DNA of 64,000 nucleotides, taken from the NCBI GenBank assembly GCA_902557995.1, contig CACECL010000001.1, forward strand, positions 1-64,000, given 5' to 3'. Positions 43,562-51,769 of this stretch are shown here, one piece after another. The stretch is from an uncultured Pelagibacteraceae bacterium. GTDB taxonomy: Bacteria; Pseudomonadota; Alphaproteobacteria; Pelagibacterales; Pelagibacteraceae. Position 1 is the stretch's first letter, and the number at the start of each line of letters is the position of its first letter. Under the pieces are notes generated by a model that was not told the origin of the DNA, did not search any database, and saw only the letters and a program-made list of their open reading frames with translations. Made by a program: the position numbers and the translations under genes.

Positions 43562-46227
43562 TGAAAAAACTTATATTAAACTTTAATTCTAAGGATAGTA
43601 AAAAAATTAAAAATCCTAAAAACTTTTTAGGTGGAAAAGGTGCTAATCTTTCTGAAATGGGAAGAATGGGTCTTCCAGTGCCTCCTGGTTTTACAATATC
43701 TACAAAAGTTTGTGAAATTTTTTATAAAGATAAAAAAAAATTAAATAAAAATTTAATTTCTCAAATTAAAAAAGAATTAAAATTAATTGAAAAATATGTT
43801 TCTAAAAAATTTGGAGACTTAAAGAATCCACTTTTGTTATCTGTACGTTCTGGCGCAAGGGTATCAATGCCAGGCATGATGGATACTATTCTAAATCTGG
43901 GTCTGAACGATAAAACAGTTAAAGCTTTAGCAGTTAAAACTTCAAATGGAAGATTTGCTAAAGACAGTTACAGAAGATTCATTCAAATGTACGGTAATGT
44001 GGTAATGGGTGTAGAAGGATATCATTTTGAGGAATTAATTGAAAATTATAAACTTACGAAAGGTGTTTTGTTAGATACAGATTTAGATGAAAGTGATTGG
44101 GATGGATTAATTGAAGATTTTAAAAGAACAGTAAGAGAAAAAGCAAAAAAAGATTTTCCTCAAGATGTTTTTGAACAATTGCTAGGAGCAATAAGTGCAG
44201 TATTTTTATCTTGGGAGAGCAATAGAGCAAAAGTTTATAGAAAATTAAATCAAATCCCAGCCGAATGGGGAACTGCTGTAAATGTTCAATCAATGGTTTT
44301 TGGAAATATGGGTGATGATTGTGCAACAGGAGTTGTGTTTACAAGAAATCCATCAGATGGATCAAATGAAATTTATGGTGAGTATTTAATTAATGCGCAA
44401 GGCGAAGATGTTGTAGCAGGTACAAGAACCCCTCAATATATAACAAAAAAAGCTAGGCAAAATGCTAAAGTAAAAGAATTATCAATGGAAGAGTCCATGC
44501 CTAAAGTCTTCAAAGAACTTCAAAAAATTTTGAAAAAATTAGAGACGCATTATAAAGATATGCAAGACGTAGAATTTACAGTTGAAAATAATAAACTATG
44601 GATGCTTCAAACAAGATCAGGAAAAAGAACAGCAAAATCAGCAGTAAAGATTGCAGTTGATATGGTTAAAGATAAATTAATTTCTAAAAAAGAAGCACTA
44701 TTAAGAGTTGACCCAAATTCTTTAGATACACTTTTGCACCCTACTTTGGATGAAAAAAGTTCAATTAATGTAATAGCAAATGGATTGCCAGCATCACCAG
44801 GGGCAGCGAGCGGTAAAGTAGTATTTACATCTGAAGAGGCTGAAAGATTAACCGCAATGATGCAAGATACAATTTTGGTAAGAGTAGAGACATCTCCAGA
44901 AGATATACAAGGAATGCATGCTGCAAAAGGAATTTTGACTGCTAGAGGGGGAATGACAAGTCATGCGGCTGTTGTTGCAAGAGGTATGGGTAGACCATGT
45001 GTATCAGGATCAAGCGAAATTGATATAAACTATGAAAATAAATCTTTTAAAACTTCTTCAATAGAGATTAAAGAAGGAGATGTAATCACTATTGATGGCT
45101 CAACTGGAAGAATTATTGTAGGAAGTGTTTCAACTGTGAAGCCTGAAATATCAGGTGATTTTTCCAAATTAATGTCTTGGGCAGATAGCTTTAGAAAATT
45201 AAAAGTAAGAACAAATTCTGAGACTCCAAAAGATACCAAAACAGCAAAAGATTTTGGTGCAGAGGGTATTGGATTATGCAGAACTGAACACATGTTTTTT
45301 GACGAAGAACGAATTTTGTCTGTAAGAGAAATGATATTATCTAAAACAAAAGAAGACAGAGCAATAGCCTTACAAAAACTGTTACCACATCAAAGAAAAG
45401 ATTTTATAGATATTTTTAAAATCATGAGTGGATTACCAGTCACAGTTAGATTATTGGACCCACCATTACATGAATTTTTACCACGTACAGAAAAAGAAAT
45501 TAATGAGGTTGCTAGTATAGTTAATCTACCAGTTAAAGAGGTTGAGTCAAGAATTGAAGAGCTACATGAGCAAAATCCTATGTTAGGTCATAGAGGATGT
45601 CGTCTTGGAATATCTTTTCCTGAAATTTATGAAATGCAATGCAAAGCAATATTTGAGGCTTTGGCTTACCTCAAAAAAAATAAAATTAAATCTGCATTTC
45701 CTGAAATAATGATACCTTTAGTATCTACAGAGGCTGAGATTAAAATAATCAAAGAATTAGTAATTAGAACTGCTAGTCAAGTTCAAAAAGAAAATAAATT
45801 GAAAATAGAATTTTTAGTAGGAACGATGATTGAATTACCTAGAGCAGCAATAAAAGCAAAAGAGATTGCTAAGCATGCAGAATTCTTTAGTTTTGGAACA
45901 AATGATTTAACTCAGACTACTTTTGGGATCAGTAGAGATGATAGTGGTAAATTTTTAAATGATTATTTAGAAAATAAAATATTTTCTGTTGATCCTTTTG
46001 TTTCAATAGATGAAGGAGTTTCAGATTTAGTTGAAATAGCAGTAGAAAAAGGACGAAAACAAAATAAAAATCTAAAGTTAGGTATCTGTGGAGAGCATGG
46101 AGGTGATCCACATAGTATATCTTTTTGTGCTAAAGCAGGATTGAATTATGTTTCTTGTTCACCTTATAGAGTTCCTGTTGCAAGGTTGGCTGCCGCTCAA
46201 GCTGAAATACAAAAAAAAATTAAGTAG
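43561..46227 (+). CDS. ppdK: Pyruvate, phosphate dikinase
   Basis: GGKGANLSEMGRMGLPVPPGFTIST; GGMTSHAAVVARGMGRPCVSG; C-terminal PEP-utilising domain. Confidence 0.98.
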   Translation: MKKLILNFNSKDSKKIKNPKNFLGGKGANLSEMGRMGLPVPPGFTISTKVCEIFYKDKKKLNKNLISQIKKELKLIEKYVSKKFGDLKNPLLLSVRSGARVSMPGMMDTILNLGLNDKTVKALAVKTSNGRFAKDSYRRFIQMYGNVVMGVEGYHFEELIENYKLTKGVLLDTDLDESDWDGLIEDFKRTVREKAKKDFPQDVFEQLLGAISAVFLSWESNRAKVYRKLNQIPAEWGTAVNVQSMVFGNMGDDCATGVVFTRNPSDGSNEIYGEYLINAQGEDVVAGTRTPQYITKKARQNAKVKELSMEESMPKVFKELQKILKKLETHYKDMQDVEFTVENNKLWMLQTRSGKRTAKSAVKIAVDMVKDKLISKKEALLRVDPNSLDTLLHPTLDEKSSINVIANGLPASPGAASGKVVFTSEEAERLTAMMQDTILVRVETSPEDIQGMHAAKGILTARGGMTSHAAVVARGMGRPCVSGSSEIDINYENKSFKTSSIEIKEGDVITIDGSTGRIIVGSVSTVKPEISGDFSKLMSWADSFRKLKVRTNSETPKDTKTAKDFGAEGIGLCRTEHMFFDEERILSVREMILSKTKEDRAIALQKLLPHQRKDFIDIFKIMSGLPVTVRLLDPPLHEFLPRTEKEINEVASIVNLPVKEVESRIEELHEQNPMLGHRGCRLGISFPEIYEMQCKAIFEALAYLKKNKIKSAFPEIMIPLVSTEAEIKIIKELVIRTASQVQKENKLKIEFLVGTMIELPRAAIKAKEIAKHAEFFSFGTNDLTQTTFGISRDDSGKFLNDYLENKIFSVDPFVSIDEGVSDLVEIAVEKGRKQNKNLKLGICGEHGGDPHSISFCAKAGLNYVSCSPYRVPVARLAAAQAEIQKKIK

Positions 46228-46246
46228 GGGGCCATTTTGTTGCCCT
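46226..46246 (+). repeat. Repeat copy F (most diverged)
   Basis: AGGGGGCCATTTTGTTGCCCT, directly at the ppdK stop; GGGC...GCCC short stem. Confidence 0.55.
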
Positions 46247-46258
46247 GTCATCTTATTG

Positions 46259-46648
46259 TTATTTTTTATCAAATTCTTTTTTTATTGGAGTAAAATATAA
46301 AAAAACTAATATTGCCCCAGAATTTGTCATTCCCAATCCATCAAGCACATACAACAGTGGATCCATTGCACTTGGTGGAGAAAGTAAGATTAATACCATA
46401 AACACAATAAATAATATAAGGTATATTTGTTTTCCAATACTTTTAAATTTATAAAGTAAAAATAAGTTGATTAGATAAATCAATAATCCAATACCATAAA
46501 TTATTAATAAAGCATTTGAATAATCATTTTCAAAATATGTGTTGAAATTTGTAACTTCTGAAGATTCAAAAAAAACAGAAGCAATAATTAATACAATTAA
46601 AAGTAAATCTAAAAGAATAAGTCTTTTAAATATTTTTTTTAAATCCAT
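46259..46648 (-). CDS. Hypothetical membrane protein
   Basis: 129 aa, 4 hydrophobic segments. Confidence 0.65.
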   Translation of the reverse strand: MDLKKIFKRLILLDLLLIVLIIASVFFESSEVTNFNTYFENDYSNALLIIYGIGLLIYLINLFLLYKFKSIGKQIYLILFIVFMVLILLSPPSAMDPLLYVLDGLGMTNSGAILVFLYFTPIKKEFDKK

Positions 46649-46676
46649 AAAAGTTTCAAGGTGCTTTTAATTATAA

Positions 46677-46841
46677 TTATTTATTTCCAACTCTAGTTAA
46701 CAAACCACCAATAACTATTAGCACAATAGGAGTAAATGATGATAATGGTCCCATAAACCCTGTTAGATTTATGTTTCCAAAATTTCCTAATAAGAAATCT
46801 GCTGCCCCAAGTACAATTAGTATGTAACCAATTATTTGCAT
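46677..46841 (-). CDS. Small hypothetical membrane protein
   Basis: Hand-translated 54 aa MQIIGYILIVLGAADFLLGNFGNINLTGFMGPLSSFTPIVLIVIGGLLTRVGNK; missed by the ORF track. Confidence 0.6.
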   Translation of the reverse strand: MQIIGYILIVLGAADFLLGNFGNINLTGFMGPLSSFTPIVLIVIGGLLTRVGNK

Positions 46842-46850
46842 AAATGTATT

Positions 46851-47108
46851 TTATTTTGTTACAGGTGTACCATCAAGATAATAATTATTTTGATCCAAAA
46901 CATTTGTGTGCCAATTACTTTTGCAATGTTGACATTCAACAAAAGGTTGTGATTTTTCACCTACTGGAATTATAGGTATAAAGAAAAGTCGAAAGTAGTT
47001 CTTGCTTGTTTTGACTAAATATTTTTTTATGAAGTTACAATTTGGACAAATAAATTTACCCTCTGCTTCTACAAAATATTTTGGTCCATTTCCAAAAATA
47101 ATAATCAT
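46851..47108 (-). CDS. Zinc-ribbon protein
   Basis: CPNCNFIKKY...VECQHCKSNW two CxxC knuckles. Confidence 0.75.
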   Translation of the reverse strand: MIIIFGNGPKYFVEAEGKFICPNCNFIKKYLVKTSKNYFRLFFIPIIPVGEKSQPFVECQHCKSNWHTNVLDQNNYYLDGTPVTK

Positions 47109-47213
47109 CTAAGTAAAAATATACATCAAAATGAAATAAATCTTGTCCTAATTTTATTTTTAGTTGGTTTTTTTTATCTTACACTTCATTGTAAATTTGA
47201 TTAAAGTGACTTT

Positions 47214-47807
47214 GTGAGAAAACTATTCCTTTATATTTTCGCCGGTTTAATATTTTGTAATATTGGAAATACGAATGATATTTATGAATATGAAATTGAG
47301 GGAATTAGTATAGGAGATAGTCTATTAGAATATTTAAAAGAGCAAGAAATTGTAAAGGAAATACAAGAAAATAAATTTGTTTACAAAAATTTAAGTGATG
47401 TTTTTGGAGAAGTATATTTATTTGATAATTTTAAAGAATATGACACTCTATCATTTTTTGTAAAATCTAGAGATAAAAACTATAATATTTATTCAATATC
47501 AGGAAATATTAATTACAATAATAAATTTGCAGAATGTTTAAATAAACAAAAAGAAGTTGAGGAGGAATTTTCAAATTTATTTCCAAATGCTAAAAAAGAA
47601 TATTTTACTCATAAAATAGATGTTGATCCTTCAGGAAAAAGCATAAGTCAAAATATTGTATTTTTTTTTGAATCAGGTGACAATATTCAAGTTAATTGTA
47701 CGAAATATAAAGCAGAATTAAAAAATCAATATAATTGGGTCGACTCTTTTATGATTGCTTTAAATACTAAAGAAATTACTGATTGGTTTGATAATCCAAT
47801 TAATTAA
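47214..47807 (+). CDS. Hypothetical secreted protein
   Basis: GTG start, N-terminal signal-like segment, 197 aa. Confidence 0.7.
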   Translation: MRKLFLYIFAGLIFCNIGNTNDIYEYEIEGISIGDSLLEYLKEQEIVKEIQENKFVYKNLSDVFGEVYLFDNFKEYDTLSFFVKSRDKNYNIYSISGNINYNNKFAECLNKQKEVEEEFSNLFPNAKKEYFTHKIDVDPSGKSISQNIVFFFESGDNIQVNCTKYKAELKNQYNWVDSFMIALNTKEITDWFDNPIN

Positions 47808-47877
47808 ACTCTTTTTAGTTAGTGTTATTCTCTAGTACTTCGTTGAAAGTGAACATGTGGTAGACTAGATTATAATT

Positions 47878-48126
47878 ATGAGAGTACTATACGATTTACT
47901 TATTGGATATATTTCAGAAAAATTTGATATTGCTCCTGTTATACCTCAAATTTTTTTATTAATTTTATTTGCAATATTAATCGACAATTTAGCACCAGGA
48001 GGACTTGGTTTACACAGAGACTTTAGTGGTTTAATTCTTTACCTAGGAATTTCAGTTGTAGTTATTTTGATATCATTTTTCTTTAATGGAAAAAATTGGT
48101 TTAGGAGACCAAGCAAACAAAAATAA
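47878..48126 (+). CDS. Hypothetical 2-TM protein
   Basis: 82 aa, two hydrophobic segments. Confidence 0.6.
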   Translation: MRVLYDLLIGYISEKFDIAPVIPQIFLLILFAILIDNLAPGGLGLHRDFSGLILYLGISVVVILISFFFNGKNWFRRPSKQK

Positions 48127-48130
48127 ACAT

Positions 48131-48490
48131 ATGGGAATACTGATAACCTTCCTTTTTTTTTGCTTACTAATTTATTCTATTTTAGGTGGTATTATAATTT
48201 TTGGAGAATACTCTTCATCACCAATGACAGGTGATAATGAAAAAGAAAAAAAACAAAGTTTTTCAAATGCAAATAAATTATTTTTAAAAAAACTAATTAA
48301 ATATAGTTTAATTGTTTTAATACCAACTTATTTTATGCCAGACATTTTAGGTTTAGTTGGTCTTCAATACGAAGCAGGTTACAGATATACTTTAATAGCA
48401 GTTCCTTTATTTTTGTGGGCAAATACATTGCTTGCTATGGCAAGTATTTTTTTTGACTTTCTAATGAAACTAACAAAAAAAAAACATTAA
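48131..48490 (+). CDS. Hypothetical membrane protein
   Basis: ATG 48131 (MGILITFLFFCLLIYSILGG) is a better start than track start 48086, which overlaps the preceding gene. Confidence 0.6.
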   Translation: MGILITFLFFCLLIYSILGGIIIFGEYSSSPMTGDNEKEKKQSFSNANKLFLKKLIKYSLIVLIPTYFMPDILGLVGLQYEAGYRYTLIAVPLFLWANTLLAMASIFFDFLMKLTKKKH

Positions 48491-48503
48491 AATTCATGAT
48501 TAA

Positions 48504-48528
48504 AAGGGGCGTTCTGTATCCCGCCCTT
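48504..48528 (+). repeat. Repeat copy E
   Basis: AAGGGGCGTTCTGTATCCCGCCCTT; can fold AAGGG(g)CG/CGCCCTT. Confidence 0.8.
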
Positions 48529-48563
48529 GGTTAGAGAGTACCATAAAATATAACTTTTTGAAA

Positions 48564-48635
48564 AGGTACATAGTTAGGTACATAGTAATTTAAGGTTTTT
48601 TTTGTTATAGATTTGTGTTTGAGGTACATAGTAAT
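48564..48635 (+). repeat. Three copies of AGGTACATAGT(AAT)
   Basis: AGGTACATAGT at 48564, AGGTACATAGTAATT at 48576, AGGTACATAGTAAT at 48622. Confidence 0.85.
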
Positions 48636-48654
48636 ATTTGACTAAACTTACTTT

Positions 48655-49065
48655 ATGAAAAAGTTTATTTTATTTATATCAATTTTATTTATTTATTCTT
48701 GTGGCGATAAAATTGCAGATTTAGAAAAAGAGACATTTAGATGCTCTGGTAAAGGCGGTACTGGAAAAATTGTTTCAGCATTATTTTCGATTGATCCATC
48801 TTCAAAAACTTTAACTTTTTCTCAAAATGGTGGTTTAATGGGAAGTATGCTTAATTATCCAAAAAAAATTAGATATAATATAAAATCATCAAGTGGACAA
48901 AATATTCTTACTAAAGATAACACATATTCATGGATAAATCGTAATGGAAAAACACTAAATTTTATTTCTTACATTAAAACAAGTGATAAAAAAACATTTG
49001 AATATGGTTTTAGACAGTCAAAGGGAAGTCCATATATTTTTAGCAATTGTAAAAAAATTAAATAA
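48655..49065 (+). CDS. Hypothetical lipoprotein
   Basis: MKKFILFISILFIYSCGDK: signal peptide with lipobox-like IYSC. Confidence 0.7.
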   Translation: MKKFILFISILFIYSCGDKIADLEKETFRCSGKGGTGKIVSALFSIDPSSKTLTFSQNGGLMGSMLNYPKKIRYNIKSSSGQNILTKDNTYSWINRNGKTLNFISYIKTSDKKTFEYGFRQSKGSPYIFSNCKKIK

Positions 49066-49066
49066 G

Positions 49067-49087
49067 AAGGGGCGTTCTGTTGCCTGG
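49067..49087 (+). repeat. Repeat copy D
   Basis: AAGGGGCGTTCTGTTGCCTGG; identical to the tmRNA-end copy except the base before GG. Confidence 0.88.
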
Positions 49088-49093
49088 AAAAAG

Positions 49094-49717
49094 TTAAAAC
49101 TTAAAATTTGTTTTTTTATCTTCAAAAATCGAACTAAGTACCATTGGAGGGTTTAATTTACTTGTTAAATATGAACCCATTTTTTCATACATCTTAGTTT
49201 CCTTCGAAGATAATTTATTTACTTTTGAATGCACGACATGTGTGCCACTAATCTTAACTTTGTAAAAATTATCGCTTGGTAAAGGTTGAATATTCTTTTT
49301 TAAATACCATTTACAGACTTCAGCATTTTGTTTTGAAAAACCTCCTTCTTTATTTGGTTTAAAATCAATACCTTTAAAAATACTTTTTCTCATTTTTTCA
49401 GGCACTGAAAGGTGAAACAAATGAACTATACTTTGCATAAATTCTGGCAATCTCTCATCTTGATTTTTTGTTAATTCATCAAATTTTGCTGCGTGCATAC
49501 CAAATAAAAAACAAATTGATAAATAATATCTTTCCTTACCAGTTCTTTTCTTTTTAACTTTAAGTTTTTGTGCAAGGGATATAGGTAAATACGATGCTAC
49601 TAAGTAAGCAGACATGAGTTGGATAGTAAACTGAACAAACTCCATCTGCTTTTTGTCTGATAAAATTGAGGACTTCTGACTTTCTTCATCACCAAAAATT
49701 TTTGAAAAGAAACCCAT
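49094..49717 (-). CDS. Hypothetical protein
   Basis: 207 aa ORF bounded on both sides by the repeat. Confidence 0.7.
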   Translation of the reverse strand: MGFFSKIFGDEESQKSSILSDKKQMEFVQFTIQLMSAYLVASYLPISLAQKLKVKKKRTGKERYYLSICFLFGMHAAKFDELTKNQDERLPEFMQSIVHLFHLSVPEKMRKSIFKGIDFKPNKEGGFSKQNAEVCKWYLKKNIQPLPSDNFYKVKISGTHVVHSKVNKLSSKETKMYEKMGSYLTSKLNPPMVLSSIFEDKKTNFKF

Positions 49718-49749
49718 TTAATATAAATTTTTATTATCTAAACTATCAC

Positions 49750-49770
49750 AAGGGGCGTTCTGTTGCACGG
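49750..49770 (+). repeat. Repeat copy C
   Basis: AAGGGGCGTTCTGTTGCACGG. Confidence 0.87.
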
Positions 49771-49812
49771 CATTAGATTAGAAAATATCATATTTGTTCA
49801 CTTTATCAAATT

Positions 49813-49880
49813 ACTTCGTTGAAAACTTCGTTGAGAGATCTTCTTATTTTGTCCAAGGTTTGCCTTTGGACTTCGTTGAA
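49813..49880 (+). repeat. Three copies of ACTTCGTTGA(A) with a hairpin (fourth copy at 47837)
   Basis: ACTTCGTTGA at 49813, 49825, 49870; GTCCAAGG-tttg-CCTTTGGAC at 49851-49871. Confidence 0.8.
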
Positions 49881-49912
49881 AAATTATAGTTGTTCTAATA
49901 AACTTAATTTAG

Positions 49913-50140
49913 ATGGAAAAAATCCTAGCATATATTTTAGTAATAATATGTCTTTTTATTTTTTACTTTATTTTATTCTATATAATTAAACCTGCAATTT
50001 ACGTTGGAATAGAAGTTGTATATAGAAAGATTTTTAAAATTCCTTTAAACAAACCCGTTTCTAGGTGGATTTTATATTTAATAATAATGTCAATAATACT
50101 TCCTTTAGGATATTTTTTATCAACCATATTTAATTTGTAA
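49913..50140 (+). CDS. Small hypothetical membrane protein
   Basis: 75 aa, hydrophobic. Confidence 0.55.
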   Translation: MEKILAYILVIICLFIFYFILFYIIKPAIYVGIEVVYRKIFKIPLNKPVSRWILYLIIMSIILPLGYFLSTIFNL

Positions 50141-50144
50141 TCAC

Positions 50145-51167
50145 ATGAAAAAACTATCTTTAAATTTTTTTCTATATATTTTTTTTGCATTCATATTTTC
50201 TTCTTCCGCGTTTGCCATATCACCATGTAAAGGGGATAATAAAAGATCATTATTTAAACCACTTAAATGGCATAAGTGTATTGGTATTGAAAAAATTGAT
50301 AATGGTAAATATGAAGGTGAATATAGATTTGGAAAGTTTGATGGACATGGAACTTTCATTTGGAGTGATGACAGAAAATATATTGGAATATGGAAAAAAG
50401 GCAAAAAAAATGGTTTTGGAATTTATACTTCCTCTAATGAACAATATAGTTATGAAGGTGAATGGCAACATGATTTAAAACATGGAATAGGAATTGTTAA
50501 AGATCATAATGAAATTTACAGTGCTATTTTTATTAGTGATAGTTTAGTTAAGAAAGAAATTCCAATAAACATAAAAGATGGGGAAGCAATTCATGTATAT
50601 CCGAATGGATACAGATATGATGGTAATTTTAAAAATGGTTTTAAACACGGAAAAGGAATTTTAATATCAGATGGTCATACAGAAAAATATACTGGTAATT
50701 GGGTATATGGTTTTAAAAATGGAGAAGGGGCGCTTGCTTTATATAAATCGCATAGTTCATCACCATACATATTCTATAAAGGTGAATGGAAAAATGATGA
50801 AAAAAATGGAAAAGGTACAGAAGAATACGCGAATGGATCAATGCATATAGGTAATTTTATTAACGGTAAAATAGAAGGTGATGGAACATTTATCTTTCCT
50901 AATAATAAGAAATGTGAGGGATATTGGAAAGATGGATTTGTAAGTCTATCCACATCAGATCATGAAAATAAAATGAGAATTTTAGAAAAAATTAAAAGTT
51001 TAGAAAAAGATTATAAATTGACAGAAAGGAAACTTAAAGGGAAACCATCAGAAGAAGTAAAGACCAAAATAATAGAAGAACAAGAAAACATTGAAAAAGA
51101 GATAAGCAAATTAACAAGTCAGATCCCACTTTTATCATATGCTTGTAAAGAATTTGTTAAAGAATAA
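50145..51167 (+). CDS. Secreted MORN-repeat protein with C-terminal coiled coil
   Basis: Signal peptide; repeated YEGEYRFGKFDGHGTF / YDGNFKNGFKHGKGIL / YKGEWKNDEKNGKGTE units. Confidence 0.88.
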   Translation: MKKLSLNFFLYIFFAFIFSSSAFAISPCKGDNKRSLFKPLKWHKCIGIEKIDNGKYEGEYRFGKFDGHGTFIWSDDRKYIGIWKKGKKNGFGIYTSSNEQYSYEGEWQHDLKHGIGIVKDHNEIYSAIFISDSLVKKEIPINIKDGEAIHVYPNGYRYDGNFKNGFKHGKGILISDGHTEKYTGNWVYGFKNGEGALALYKSHSSSPYIFYKGEWKNDEKNGKGTEEYANGSMHIGNFINGKIEGDGTFIFPNNKKCEGYWKDGFVSLSTSDHENKMRILEKIKSLEKDYKLTERKLKGKPSEEVKTKIIEEQENIEKEISKLTSQIPLLSYACKEFVKE

Positions 51168-51193
51168 TTCTGATCTTTATTTAAAGATAGGAA

Positions 51194-51215
51194 AGGGTGT
51201 TCTGTTGCTCACCCT
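51194..51215 (+). repeat. Repeat copy B with altered stem
   Basis: AGGGTG-TTCTGTTGCT-CACCCT perfect 6-bp stem; conserved loop. Confidence 0.75.
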
Positions 51216-51220
51216 CGATA

Positions 51221-51733
51221 TTATTTAAAAAAAACTTTCTTTGATAAATAAATAAATACGCCAATTACAAATAATCCAAGACAGATATAATGCAGGTTTT
51301 CAACAGAAACTATTCTTAGAAAAATATTTTGATTACTAAATGGAAACAAAGGTGTCATATCTCTGTGCATAATACTATCAAGTATTAATTGCGATAAAGC
51401 ACCAGTAATTGCTCCAATCCATGAGGAAAAATTATTTATTTTTATTTCAGTTTTAAACCATTTAATCTTTTCCATATAAAAGGTTTTGTTCCAAATTCTT
51501 AAACCAAATTCGCAAACAGGTTTTCCCAGCGTTGCACAAACAATAGCAACAATTGAAACTCCAAGGATTGTATGAAAAAATTTATGTGAAAGAAAACCAG
51601 TTGTGAAATAGAAATAGAGTGCTTCACAATCAATTAAAACATTCGTTAAAGTAAATGTTGAAAAACTAAAATATTTTGGAAAAACTGATTTAACAGATGT
51701 TCCTGCAAGTATGTGATATGGTGTAAATGGCAT
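51221..51733 (-). CDS. YdjM-like / metal-dependent membrane hydrolase-type protein
   Basis: MPFTPYHILAGTSVKSVFPKYFSF..., LSHKFFHTILG, LILDSIMHRDMTPLFPF. Confidence 0.65.
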   Translation of the reverse strand: MPFTPYHILAGTSVKSVFPKYFSFSTFTLTNVLIDCEALYFYFTTGFLSHKFFHTILGVSIVAIVCATLGKPVCEFGLRIWNKTFYMEKIKWFKTEIKINNFSSWIGAITGALSQLILDSIMHRDMTPLFPFSNQNIFLRIVSVENLHYICLGLFVIGVFIYLSKKVFFK

Positions 51734-51742
51734 ATATTAATT

Positions 51743-51769
51743 AAGGGGCGTTCTGTTGCCAGGTGCCCC
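51743..51769 (+). repeat. Repeat copy A = 3' end of tmRNA coding piece
   Basis: AAGGGGCGTTCTGTTGCCAGGTGCCCC. Confidence 0.88.

Noticed and set aside
49752-49892. Possible full-length degenerate second tmRNA after repeat copy C (ACTTCGTTGAAAAATTATAG resembles ACTTTCGTTAGCAATTATAAATT of the tag region)
   Set aside because: Apart from the first about 16 nt and this weak AT-rich similarity, the sequence does not align to ssrA; there is no tag frame, PK1 or acceptor end.
46226-51769. Integron or CRISPR interpretation of the repeat array
   Set aside because: Repeats are too few, separated by whole genes rather than spacers, and there is no cas gene, intI or attC-like R'/L' core. The tmRNA-end identity explains the repeat origin better.
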